A stretch of DNA of 64,000 nucleotides from Carex sylvatica (lineage: Eukaryota; Streptophyta; Magnoliopsida; Poales; Cyperaceae). The stretch spans positions 372,001 through 436,000 of the forward strand of contig CAXKVR010000060.1 of the NCBI GenBank assembly GCA_964058845.1. Reading direction: 5' to 3'. A program made the translations under genes and the position numbers. Below the pieces are notes generated by a model. That model ran no database searches. It had not been told where the DNA came from and saw only the letters and a list, made by a program, of their open reading frames with translations. Shown here in pieces: positions 33,471 to 45,022 of the stretch. The stretch's first letter is position 1. Every line of letters begins with the position of its first letter.

Positions 33471-35309
33471 AGCCCTACTCCAAACCAATCAAAATAACCC
33501 TCTACACTTTTATGCATGTGTGCATCTCCAATAGAAAATCTGAACTATTCTTACTACCCACTTCGTGCAACCACATATATAATTAGGGCTTGGTGGCTGA
33601 TAATCGAACTTCTACCTCACACAATCCATCGTCGCTTACTTATTATTTCCTGTTCGTAGGACGCCATCCGAGAGCTTCAAATCCTCTCGATATTTAACCA
33701 AAAGGTAACAAAAAGAAGAAACAGAGAGAGGACCAGAAAAGACGCGCAGCAACACCTGGTGCTCTTGATGTTGAAGGGCTGTGCTAGTTTTACTCTTTTG
33801 TTTTTCGAGATGTAAGTGGCCCACTTAAAGTGGGTAATTCCATTTTATTTATATTAATTTGCATTTTCAAGTAAATTACATAAATTGTGCTACAATATTG
33901 CTTCGCAAAAGACCAAAATTTTCATTAATATCCTCCATTAAAAAAACCCAGAAATGCCCTCAAGTTTTTTTTTTTTTTTAATGCTCCAACCATCAAAATT
34001 TCTGGTGGTTTACTGTAGCACATAACTGCTAGGATTCCTAGGTTAAAAGAGAAGTATTCATGAAATGATTCTGAATAAGTGTAGCTGCAATTTCAGGAAA
34101 TATAATGGCTAACTAGAATCTTGTAAGACAATATAAATAAAATCATTTGAAAAGATGACTAAAGGATATAGAACACTTTGTATTGTTGTATTTGAAATAT
34201 ATACACATTTTGGATTGGCATGGCATCAAAATCCACCAATTTTCTTCACCCACTTTATTTATCAAGTAAAAGAAACATTACAGTTCTCACCAGTGTAAAT
34301 AAGTAGGACTTGATTATAAATATAAAAAATGGGTAGATATATACCTCCAAAATTGCACAGTCATATGTTCTTGACCGCAGAGCTCCATAGAAATCTAGCG
34401 CTATATAAAGAGAGCAAATCTGGTGTTAACCTTAGCACTGATAATTTTAACAGAAAAATTACCAAACTACCCATCAATAGTTATTTCTCATGACCGAATC
34501 CATAGGAATTAATTGTGAATTGTATTTAAAAACAAAAAATGGGATTAAAAAGATTACATTGGTTTGGAAATGTGTCGACTATGCATAAAACATCATATCT
34601 TGAAATACCATCTTTAGTATACATCCGATGAACTATGTTTACAATATCCTCTCGATCTGGCTGCCTGAGTCAATTATTTTTTTTATCACAAAAGTTACAT
34701 TTAGGTACAAGGTTATGATAGTAATTGTTACAGAGAAGCATACCAGTAAAATTTGTCCATGGACCCGTCACATCAGAATCTCTCCATTTCTGGCCAATGC
34801 TAACTCTTGTTGGATTATCTGATAAATTCATTAGTGTGCCTACCACTATCTGGTTATTCAATATCATTAGTGTGTTTCCTTCCAATTCGTTCAAATATTA
34901 TATAAAAAATTATACTTGCAACAAATTGCATTAATAGTTAAAAAAAAATTATATGAAGAACGAACCAAATCTGCCAAGACCAACATCTATATCATTGATC
35001 ATTAAGCAGCTCATCTTTCCCTGTTCAAAGTATATTAATTAAGTAATTAAACTACAATTAACCAACATGCCATTATTTTGGGGTTTTCAACTGAGAGAGA
35101 GAGAGAACTTACCAACTTCAACCTGAAAATGAAAGAATTATCAAATTAGCCAAAATGGTGAACCAGATCAGTACCTGGCCAGAGATGGAAATGCTGAATT
35201 GTTGAATCGATGAGATGCACCCACTGCAATCGATTTCACTCACTATGGAAGCACGGGATGGAATTGATGAGATGCACCCACTGCAATCGACAGAAAAGAG
35301 AGATGCACA

Positions 35310-35440
35310 GAGAGGCGGAGGGTGGTGCGCGGTTTACACAGAGGGAGAGGCGGAGGGTGGTGCGCGGTTTACACATAGGGAGAGGCGGAGGGTGGTGCGC
35401 GGTTAACGCGGAGGGAGAGGCAGAGGGTAGTGCGCAGAGG
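35310..35440. repeat. tandem repeat, four copies of about 35 bp
   Basis: Units of GAGAGGCGGAGGGTGGTGCG CGGTT type, GC/GA-rich, the last one degenerate. Just upstream, GATGAGATGCACCCACTGCA is also duplicated (35208 and 35266). Both probably belong to the interior of the CACTA-like element ending at 35974. Confidence 0.8.
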
Positions 35441-35539
35441 TGAACGAAAATGAATAAACCCTACATGCTCGGGAGGTGAAGGAGGCGCGTTTTGATACGA
35501 ACGAAAAGGGTGCGCGGGACTGAAAATGCGAATTTTTTT

Positions 35540-35974
35540 TCTGTTTTAGTGTCGGCTATTTATAAACAGCCGACACTAATAATTTAGTATGGGTTAAAAT
35601 TAAAAATCCGACACTAAGTGTCGGCTGTTTAATAATAGCTGACACTAATTGTTATTTATTAGTGTCGGATGTTTATAAACAGCCGACACTAAGTATTAGT
35701 ATCGGCCAAAATTATAAATCCGACACTAAGTATTAGTGTCGGTTGATTAATTCTTTGACACTAGGTATTAGTATCGGCTGATTATAAACAGCCGACACTA
35801 AGTATTAGTATCGGCTAAAATTAAAAATCCGACACTAAGTATTAGTTATTAGTGTCAGCTAATTTTAAATAGCTGACACTAATTGTATTAGTGTCGGTTT
35901 TTTGTAATCGACCGATACTAAAGTATTAGTGTCGGCTTTTTGAGGCGACACTAATTGTACGTTCTCCACTAGTG
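35540..35974. mobile_element. CACTA-like transposon right end with TAGTGTCGGCT repeats
   Basis: About 15 direct and inverted copies of AGTGTCGGCT / AGCCGACACT fill this segment. It ends GTTCTCCACTAGTG, complement of a CACTAGTGGAGAAC terminus. The host side resumes at once with NLR-type 5' flank. The left terminus was not found, so the element's extent to the left is unknown. Confidence 0.7.
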
Positions 35975-36201
35975 ATCCCATACCCAAAACTCCAACAATA
36001 TTTATCTTGATATATATTTAAGAGTAATAATTATTAATTTTTAAATAATAGAAAATCAATTATCCATAATATAAAAAATTGATTTTTTTAATATAAAAAA
36101 TTGTATTTTTTTTGTAAGATTGCCTAATCTTTATGTTTGTTTTGAACAGCTCACGAATGAATGAGTAAATAATAATTATATTTGAAGCTGATTAACTGAG
36201 C

Positions 36202-38940
36202 ATGGCCGAGGCAGCCATTCTTGCAGCCCTCAAGATCCTGGGCGAGATCTTGGCTAAAGAAGTAGGGAACCTAGCAAACTCAAATATTTCAGAGCTTCGC
36301 TCAACTTACACAAAACTCGAAGTGAACATGAACAACATTAGTAGTGAACTTCCGGTGATGAAAGGATTTGTTAATGAGATAGAAATAGACCATCCGAGCA
36401 ATATGTCTCATGTAGCTTGGATAAAAGAGATACAAAAGTTAGCAAATCATATTGAAGATATCGTGGTTGAATTTGCATACCTAATTGGTAACCAAAAGTT
36501 TGATCGAATATCATTTAATGTGGCAAAGTTTTTTAGAAAGCCCAACTTATTGGTAAACTTTAAACGAATTTCCTTTCAATTGCTCGAAGCAGAGAAAACC
36601 CTTAAGCATCTTGCAGAAATGAAAGAGCGATGGGTGCCTACTACAAATGTCAGAATTGGCAAGAACTTAGACTACTCAAATAGATACTCACACAATGTGG
36701 CCGTCTCCGCACATTTCATAGATGAAGATCATCTTGTGGGCATCAAAGAAAATAGGGTGACATTAACAGAGTGGCTAAATCTTGAGGACCCGCAACTTTA
36801 TGTTATATCCGTTTGTGGAATGGGTGGTGTAGGGAAAACTACATTGGTTACCAATGTTTTCAAGCGAGAAAGGAAAAACTTTGATTGTCATGTATGGGTT
36901 TCCATATCCCAATCATATACCATTGAAAATATTCTAAGGAATATAATTACTGAAATTAGTAAGCATGAGCAAAACCTTCCTATAGAAACAACTAACATGG
37001 ATCTTAGAGGATTGAAAGAAAATTTAGGGGATATCTTGAAAGAAATGAAATATGTGATTGTCTTAGATGATATGTGGGATCCAAAAGTATTTTTGGATAT
37101 AAGCGACACATTTGTTGATAACCATCAAGGTAGTCGAATTATAATTACTAGCAGAATGGCTGAGGTAGTTAACATTGCTTTAGAAAGAAATAGGCTAGAA
37201 CTAAAACCTTTGTTAGAAAATGAATCGTGGGACTTGTTTTGTAAAAAGGCTTTTCATCTTGAGCAAAACCATGAATGTCCTCCTCCTCTAGAAAAATTGG
37301 CAAGGAAGATAGTTTTTAAGTGTGATGGCTTACCACTAGCTCTTGTTTCCATAGGTGTCATGTTATCCTTATTAGAGAAGACAGAGTCTGAATGGAGATG
37401 ATTATTTGATCAACTGAACTGGCAAATAGACAACAACCCAAGTTTGGGTCCATTGAAAAATATTCTAAATCTCAGTTTTAACTATCTTCCAAGGTACCTA
37501 AAGAATTGCTTTATGTATTGTGGTTTATTTCCTGAAGATTCTCTGCTTGCAAGAAAAAAACTTATAAGGCTTTGGATAGCTGAGGGTTTCATAGAACAAA
37601 AGGGAACTAGCACACTAGAAGAGGTGGCAGAGGGTTATCTCATGGACCTCATACATCGCAGCATGTTACAAGTGGTAAGAAAAAATTATTCTGGAAGGGT
37701 GAAGAGGTGCCAAATGCATGATACATTGAGAGAGATAGCCATCTCTTTATGCAGAAAAGAAAATTTTGGATTGTTACATGAGGATAACATGTCAGAAAAT
37801 ATCGATAGTTCAACTCGTCGGCTCTCAATGATCAAACTAAAGGAGAAGATCAAGCATGATGGTTATCTACCAAAACTCAGAACGTTTCTGTCAGTTGACA
37901 ATGATGTACTCTCATCTCCTTTGCTATCCATAATTTTTGACAAGTCAAGATATCTTACTGTTTTGGATTTAGAAGGCTTGCCAATTGAAATGGTTCCAAA
38001 TGCAATTGGAGATCTGTTCAATCTCCACTACTTGGGTTTGAGAAGAACAAAGGTGAAATTTTTACCAAAATCTATTAAGAAACTTCAGAACTTGCAAACA
38101 CTAGATCTCTGGTGTTCCAAAATACAAAAGCTACCAGATGGCATATCAGAGCTAAAAAAGTTACGCCATCTCTTTGTTGAGGTAGTGGTTGATCCTACAT
38201 ATAGTACATTTCATTCTATTATTGGAATCTCTTTACCTAAGGGCATGTTTTACCTAAAAGAGGTCCAGACTATACAAGCATTAGAATCAAATGCCATTGC
38301 TGTAAAAGAATTAGGCAATTTAACCCAACTAAGAAGCTTTCGAATAAGGAATGTGAAAGAAAATCACTCAGCAGATTTATGCAGATCATTATCAAAGATG
38401 AATTTCCTTTCCCACTTATCTATCAATGCAAGTGATGAGAAAGAGATTCTCCAATTGGAAGGCCTGAATCTCCCACAACTTCAGAAATTAGAGCTTTACG
38501 GGCGATTGAAAGAACAGATGGTTGAATCCCCTTTGTTCCAATTTTCAGGAGAAAGTATTCAGAGTCTAATTCTTAGTTGGTCTCAACTACAACATGATCC
38601 TCTGCCATCTCTTTCCCATTGTAGAAACCTTACTTTCTTGTACCTAAGAAGCGCATATGTAGGACACCAACTAACATTTCAGGCAGGGTGGTTCCCTAAA
38701 TTGAAGTGTTTGATGTTGGGACTAATGCCTAATCTGATTCAAATGGAGATGGAGCAAGGCACCATGGTGAGCCTTGAAGAGCTTTACCTTTGGGAATTGG
38801 AACAACTAGTGGATGTCCCAGTGGGTATGAAGCACCTTGTTTCCCTTAAGATGATGTTCTGCACAGAAATGCTCGTTGATTTTGGGGGTTTAGCTAAAGG
38901 AAACCACCTACTATTTCATTTTACATGTGTTGTTCGCTAG
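36202..38940 (+). pseudogene. NLR2: RPM1-like CC-NB-ARC-LRR with one premature stop
   Basis: A single frame of 912 codons would be open except for TGA at 37399-37401 (codon 400), where NLR1 has CGT and NLR3 AGG in the SEWR(R/V) segment. Everything else is normal: MAEAAILAALKILGE start, IEDIVVEF, P-loop at 206-214, VIVLDDMWD, GLPLALV near 376, and after the stop CFMYCGLFPED, MHD at 505-507 and full LRRs. Translation would give a 399-residue CC-NB-ARC1 fragment lacking ARC2 and LRR. The lesion looks young because the 512 downstream codons are still open. It could be a population polymorphism or an assembly error. Confidence 0.93.
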
Positions 38941-41340
38941 CTCGTAGCCAGTAACACACTCTTCTTAATTAATTTGACTGAAAGGTATGCCTGCACTTAA
39001 TTTTCTCCAACTTTTATTATAAAATTTGTTCTTATAATTTATTTTTGTTTGCCAACAAAAATTTGAGGATTTGCATTAGTTGTTACTGTGTCAAAATGTA
39101 TAAAAAGCTTGATGTGTCCTTATTTGCTTATTTATTATTTAGAAAAAGACCAATTGCAATTCCACCATTTGTCTGAAGTTTATTTTTTATATTTTTTCCA
39201 ATCTTAAATTAATTATCGTTATTCAAACGAGGGGTTTCCTAGCTAGGAAATTGGTTTAGTGTGTGCATATTTTGAAAATCAGTATGAAATAACTATTGAT
39301 TTACATTTTGATCAAGTTTTCTTCAATAGAGAAAATATTAAATTCATTTTATATTGCAGGTCATTTGAATTACAGGCAGCATTAATAATCAGAGAGCATT
39401 TTTGTGTTGGAAGGTGGTTGTTAGATAATGAATAATTTTTTGGTTGTGTTGTTCCATCCAATTTGAATTGATATGAAGTTGAGCCTCAGTTCTTTGAACT
39501 GCTTGTTTAGAGGGGAAAAAAAATGTGTTTTGTTAATTATCTGTAGGCCTCATACTACCTTTTGCAACTTTGTGACACCATTTGCAATTCTAAGAGCACT
39601 ATATCCTGTTATTTCATGACTCACGGAACCTTGTTTGTGTTTAGCTTTGTGTATGATTTTTATTTGAATTTGGATTTGATGATTGTAAGTTTAACTGCAT
39701 TTCACATGCTATTCGGGTACTTGGTGATAAACCTTTGGAACTTTTGGCAATAAAATTCAGTTTGTGTCCTTTTTTATTAAATGGTTCGTCCTGCTACACC
39801 CATCATCTTGAAGATGCTATCTTCGAGAGTCGAACCTGCATCTCTTTCTAGAAATTGTGCTAAGTTCGCAGTTTGTGTCCTTATAAATAATAATATCTTG
39901 TTTACTAATTTTTTTAATTGTTGTTGTTCCTTTTTTGGTAATGGTGAGGACAAATTGTATAAACATTGGAACTTTCTTCCAGGGATGAGGAACTTATTGG
40001 CCAAAAGGGGAAAAAAAAAAAAAACCTATTACAAAGAACTTAATATAACAATGTAGCTCTTGCAGATATGCCCGCAGAGTATGAGAGTAACAAATTCTGT
40101 TTGCCTCCTAACAAGGGTTTAAAATTTGCTTGAAGTATGGTGCCCATAGTACGCAACAAAACTTTAATAATGTTGTTACCTAATTCTATTTAAGAAACTT
40201 TCAGACTCTCACGAGGTGTTGGATGGAATGAAATAAATTGTAATTAACTTTGAAAGCACGCTGTACAAAATAACCCTCTAGGATATTTTAGAAATTCTAC
40301 ACTCTGTATTACCGTTGGCACTTGCCAGGGTTCCGAATTTGCATGGAAGAAGTCTATTACTACTTCAATAGAATTTAATTTGACTGAATGCGATTTCCTA
40401 AAGTAAATATCTAAGGACGTACCCAGATTAGGTAGTACTCAGTATTCATTTCTGGCATTTTCCTTTCATGCATGACTTACCATCATGATTTCAGTTCTTT
40501 CATGGTGTTCAAATGGATAATTTATAAACTATATATATTATTTTAATGAGTGTATGCCAAGTCTATCACTAGAATTTGTGATGTGTTTGGCAGAATTGTG
40601 TAGAGAAATAAACTATTTGCTCTCAGAAAACTGACTAATTAAAAATTTAACATTTTTATTTTCCTTACACATATTACATATATATACTTTTTTTAATAAA
40701 GAGTAAAATAAGGAATTTATAAAATTAAAGCAAATTTTAATAAAAAAAAATGCAATAAAATTTTCCTCGTGTGTTTTCAAAATATGAGGTATTGTATGTA
40801 GCAGTTCATTGCGGGTACCATATATAATATCTTCTACAAGATTTGGGCCAAGTACAATAAAAGGATAATATGGACGGTTGGTTAATGGTTATAGAAGAAA
40901 AAATGTGCAAATTTCTTGTGAGGGGCATGCTCCCCAGGTGCATCAATTCCAGTTAATTTTCCATTACGAAATAATGCTTAATTTTGCCTATCTATTTTAA
41001 TTATCTTCTTGTAATGTGGTATGTCATGTATGGGGTGTTACACGACTCCTTGCCTGGGCCGTTGCCCTCATGCAAATTTTGCATCTGTTCATGTTTCACA
41101 AATCACGGGGATTAGTAGAGTAGAAGGATGTTTTTAGTTTCAAACAAAATTTCGTGGCCCTCTGATCAAGACTAGTAGAGCAAGACATGAAATTAAACAA
41201 AATTTTGCAATTTTTTAAAGCCAAAATCTGTAAAGTCTTATATCAAACGTGCAAAACTTGTTGAAACAAACTTAGATCTTCAGTAACACACAAAATAAAC
41301 CAGGTTCAGAGAACTTTGTTTGATCTTGCTACGTGCTAGT
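38941..41340 (+). other. NLR2 3' UTR with intron and paralogous 3' flank
   Basis: A predicted intron at 38985-39359 (AAAG|GTATGCC, ATTGCAG|GTC) is positionally conserved with the other NLRs. Homology to the other 3' flanks continues to about 40600 and includes the GTT-rich position near 39910. A SINE-like insertion lies at 39772-39869. Remaining sequence is AT-rich with no gene recognised. Confidence 0.55.
39772..39869 (-). mobile_element. 98-bp SINE-like retroposon with 13-bp target duplication
   Basis: AGTTTGTGTCCTT occurs on both sides (39759-39771 and 39870-39882). Read on the minus strand, the insert starts GCGAACTTAGCACAATTTCT, carries GGTTCGACTCTC (a good polymerase III B box) and a weak A-box-like TAGCACAATTTC, and ends in an A-rich tail TTTAATAAAA. 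Long direct flanking repeats, an internal B box and an A-tail together point to LINE-mobilised tRNA-derived SINE retroposition. The body is unusually short. Confidence 0.7.
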
Positions 41341-41822
41341 TCAAATAATTTATTATTTACATCACTACATATATAAGAAAATATTGAAAATAAGAGGAAA
41401 CATATAAAGAAAAATAATTTTGTTCACCTAGAAAATTTTGATTACAAATGAAAGTATTAGTTAAGTATAAACTCAAATTTGAATATAAATTTGTACAAGA
41501 TTTATACATGGAGATGAAATACGAAGACACGACTGGAAATGACAGACGACGTGATCTCCATGTCAGCATTGTTATCAACTCTCAAAAGTCAAAGCAAAAA
41601 TTAGAGGACCGCATCTTGACTTCTTATAATAACATCAAGTGTGTTTTTAAAAAATAATATAAGAAAGAAAGAATAAAAAAAAATTAAAGCGAGGCTGACC
41701 ATCCGACAGCTAGCAGAGAAGAAGCATTTAAGGATTTTCTGTTCCCAGTAAAAAAATGCTTCTATGGACCAGTGCGGATGGCATATGCTCTCTAGAGTCT
41801 AGACTCCAGGCCAGTTAAATAT

Positions 41823-42004
41823 GGGGTCTGGATCCCCTAAAGTAACCCAATTTTTGGGTTTATATTCGAACCGTCCGATTCGAATCTGAGCCAATCCGGC
41901 CGAGGTGGAGCGTAAGGGCCCCTTTTAATCTGACTGCCCCATTCGAATCAGACGGTCAGGATTTAAACTTAAAAAAATTGGGTTACTTTAGGAGATACGA
42001 ACTC
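41823..42004. mobile_element. 182-bp foldback MITE
   Basis: Inverted arms contain CCTAAAGTAACCCAATTTTT on both sides in opposite orientation, with further pairing around GATTCGAATC and a GTCCGATT/AGACGGTC segment. Ends are GGGGTCTGGAT and (read inward) GAGTTCGTAT. Flanks TTAAATATG and TTATATGTC are only partly similar, so the target duplication and superfamily remain uncertain, perhaps Mutator-like. Confidence 0.65.
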
Positions 42005-42779
42005 TTATATGTCCCTCTACGGAGAAAAGAAGGAACTAAAGATCCATATATAATTATGGACAAATCGTATTTAAATTTATTTTTAAGCATCCGTGCAGCG
42101 GTAATAGAGAATCTGAACTCATCTTACTTGACAGATCAATAATGCTATAATTAATGTTGCTTCGCAAAACGTTCCATTAGCTAGTACTTTGACTTGGAAT
42201 TTTGATTTTTCAAATATGATATATACGTACCAAATATTATCGAGGGCTAATTTTTATATTCTTTTACCTTTTCTTATTATACTTTTACAGTGGAAAATAA
42301 TTATTGCTTAATTTTAAAATTAAATGACCAAGCAATCCTAATTCTTACAAGATTGTTAAATATTTTAAATAGATAAAATTTAACTATCGTACAAAATTTC
42401 AATACATTATTTTTAGCAAGCTAACTAATTATCTAAATTATTATTAAATACCATATTACAATTGACATTTTAATCCTTGTATAGCAAGCTCAGCTTCGAT
42501 ATTTTTATGATACGTTGAAAAGAAAATTAGGATATTTTTTCAAAAAGATCTTTTGGCATTTTGGACAAAATTGTCCGAATAAAGAATCTCGCCTTTTGCA
42601 AAGTAGTTTACAAGAAATAATAGAAAAAATATATGAAAACAATAAATTGAAAACTCTTTTGCCTAGGCATACACGTTATTTCAAAGTCAGCGCTTTCTAT
42701 TAATTAGACCCAATTCACCTTCTCACATTTCCTCTTCATATCTCCTTCCTTGTCTTTCATTTCTGTTCAATACAACTGT

Positions 42780-42931
42780 CATACCAAATTCCCAGTTTTG
42801 GAGTTTTCTCATCTACACCCTCTGTTTTTTGTTGCTCTCTTCATACACTGAGCCATATATAAGAAAAGGAACAACGGATACACAACAAAGCGTGCAATGG
42901 GTTAGCTGCAAGTAAGCATACTCCTTATTTC
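42780..42931 (+). promoter_or_regulatory. conserved NLR promoter/leader block with TATA box
   Basis: Paralogous to 2700-2870 upstream of NLR1 (CTCTGTTTTTTGTTGCTCTC, GGATACAC, GCATACTC.TTATTTCCCTA). It contains CCATATATAAG, a good TATA box, at about 42853, and ends in CTGCAAG|TAAGCA, which could serve as a splice donor. It lies 3.7 kb before the NLR3 ATG, so it would need a very long leader intron or be an orphaned promoter. Confidence 0.4.
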
Positions 42932-42956
42932 CCTAAATATTGATTGGTAATTGTCA

Positions 42957-42984
42957 CCCCCCCCCCCCCCCCCCCCCCCCCCCC
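42957..42984. repeat. 28-base C homopolymer
   Basis: An uninterrupted run of C directly after the NLR leader block. Runs of this purity are rare in AT-rich plant DNA, mutate fast and are error-prone to sequence. The exact length should not be trusted. Confidence 0.95.
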
Positions 42985-44141
42985 GTCCCGACTTTATATT
43001 TAAATAACCAATCCACTAAATTTTTTGATTTAATTTTGTAGGTATTGTTTGTATTTTGGATTTAATTTTAGCTAATTTACTCCAAAAATATGTATATATA
43101 TTATTTGAAATAAACTTTTACTTCAATTTGTGCATGAGAGAAACTAATAATCATATATATGTTTCAACTTGCCCTACAAGTTTTATAACATTTGAAATTT
43201 ATGGCTTGCTTGAGATTGACAAAACTTGTTATTAATATAATATAATGTGTTTTTTAATGTAAAAATGTAAAATTTCCAAAAGCTTATTTTAAAATACATG
43301 AAAAAAGGTAAGTAAATTAATGAAATATAATCTAAGAAAAAAAATAGTAATTATTTTACACTTTAGTTATTTAAGATAGTTTGAAAATAAATATAAGAAA
43401 GTTATAATATTTGATATTTATTTTATAGAGCTTATGCTCAATTCGAGTTTCAATTAGCTTGAATTAATATGATAGTTCCATGGATATTTTGGTCGCGTTC
43501 GATCCATATGATTCGGCTTATAATTACATCACGCTACAGATTGAGTCAGTTGGCTCAAACTTTACCCGTGTGCAATTAATGTAGTTATAATTGAGAATTC
43601 ATGTATCATTTATTCGCAATCAGAAGCCAATTTACAATGTATATCTGGTTTAATCAAGATTAGTTGATTATTTTCTTAAATTCTTTCAGGGTATTTCAAG
43701 AAAACTTAAATGCAAAATATTCATGCTGCCAAGTTGATTGAGTAGTCGGTAGAATCGGACAATAACTTGTTTAATTTGACTGTCTCCAGCTCAGGTATGT
43801 GTGCACTCACTTTTTAATCTTGAACATTATTTATAAGAATAGCTTATTAAATATTACAGATAACTAGTTAATTATTAAATCGGATAGAAAAATGTTGAAT
43901 GAAGCAAAAAACTAGCTGATTAATAATATATATAATAACTTCAAATTTATAGGTCATTAATTAAAAATATATTTGTATATATAATAGACAAAATGTCGTA
44001 TATGTTAAAAAAATATTTCAACATAGATTTCATAATTGAAATTTATTTTGGCGATGGACAAGGAGTGGCAGCCCCGGCTAGAAGGCACTACTTCTTTAGT
44101 TCGGTCAAGGAGAGAAGAGAAGGGAGATAGAGGGTTAGTAC

Positions 44142-44324
44142 CAAGGTTGTAAATAGCGATTATAGCGCCATAGCTTTTAAGGTCCGAAAAAGCTTTTGTG
44201 TAACTATAGCTAGCTATTTAAAATCATTATAAAAGAAAATTAATTAATAGCTTATAGCTTTTAAGATTCAAAAAAACTATTAACGCATTTATTACGTAGC
44301 TATATTTAGCTATTTAGAACCCTA
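44142..44324. mobile_element. 183-bp hAT MITE
   Basis: A perfect 8-bp target duplication GTTAGTAC (44134-44141 and 44325-44332) flanks terminal repeats CAAGGTTGTAAATAGC and (read inward) TAGGGTTCTAAATAGC. The interior repeats ATAGCTTTTAAG and AGCTATTTA motifs. It is non-coding and was cut from the same type of terminus as the elements at 52734 and 56665. Confidence 0.88.
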
Positions 44325-44836
44325 GTTAGTACCATATTCATATTTGAAACTTTCAAAATGATTTGGATAAAGAGAGAGAGAAAGCTCTACTTGAGCATAT
44401 AAAGGCATGAGATTCAAATAATGTGTAATTACCATCATATCGTTTTAATCAACGAATGAGATGTCATATTGAAAAGACACTATGATAACTTTACATGAGC
44501 ACGGTCTAGTAGACAATTAGTGTATCCAAAAAGAAAAAACCCAATTAGACTCAATATTGACAAATTCAATTACGTCCCTCCTAAGCAAAGTCATTCTCAC
44601 TAAAAATGTTGATCAAGTCAACATTTCTCTCATCTATTTAATGAAACCCGAGTTTATCACGTTTTACCATGGTTAAATTAACTTCCTTGAAATAGGCATA
44701 ATTTTGAATTTCAGTCCAAATCACACGTTCCACATATTGATGCGCTCATCTACTAGTCCTCTATTATTTGACACAATCCAATTAGCTGTGACCGGAATTC
44801 CGTTTTTTATTTCTCATATCTCCGTCGTTGAAGCTA

Positions 44837-45022
44837 GCTCTCTTGTTTATATTATATCTCCAGGTAGTTTTTCTCGTGTAGTCTTCCAGTCTCCAACTGA
44901 ACAAACAGGGAAGTACAACTAATTAGTATCTCTCTTGTTTATATTAATTGAACCTCTAGCTAGTTTTTCAAGTGTGGTCTTCTAGCGTCCCACTGAAGAA
45001 ACAGGAAGTACAATTAACTTAC
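44837..45022. repeat. imperfect tandem duplication of about 90 bp
   Basis: CTCTCTTGTTTATATTA, TAGTTTTTC..GTGT.GTCTTC and CAGG.AAGTACAA recur in order in two adjacent copies (44837-44925, 44930-45022). No function is recognised. Confidence 0.75.

Larger units (their letters stand above)
17620..33477 (+). mobile_element. hAT-type transposon D, transposase-bearing, split by a chromovirus
   Basis: A perfect 8-bp target duplication CTCCAAAC (17612-17619 and 33478-33485) flanks termini TAGAGGTTTGCTTTTACCCG and (read inward) TAGGGCTGTGCTCTCGG, a short imperfect inverted repeat. Inside are ACCCG-rich subterminal arrays at both ends, a leader exon, a long repeat-filled intron, and a BED-finger hAT transposase gene. 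The 15.9-kb span includes the 9646-bp retrotransposon at 21450-31095, leaving about 6.2 kb for the hAT itself. It was an autonomous copy that is now inactivated by stops and by the insertion. Confidence 0.92.
33486..36201 (+). promoter_or_regulatory. NLR2 upstream region, disrupted by a CACTA-like element
   Basis: The segment 33500-33920 is paralogous to 42100-42180 upstream of NLR3 (AATAGA(A/G)AATCTGAACT, TTGCTTCGCAAAA). From 35975 on, sequence matches the NLR1 5' flank (CCATAC...AACAATATTTATCTT). A splice acceptor TTTTGAACAG ends at 36149, followed by a conserved 52-nt leader to the ATG. No coding gene lies between. The region 33950-35100 is AT-rich with nothing recognised. Confidence 0.5.

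Noticed and set aside
32879..33488. Phenylalanine-rich membrane-like ORFs on the minus strand
   Set aside because: Artefact of the A-rich CAG array. Poly-T on the other strand reads as Phe and has no start-codon or domain support.
39772..39869. Functional tRNA gene
   Set aside because: The B box is good but no cloverleaf or acceptor stem can be drawn. The A-tail and 13-bp flanking repeats fit a retroposon.
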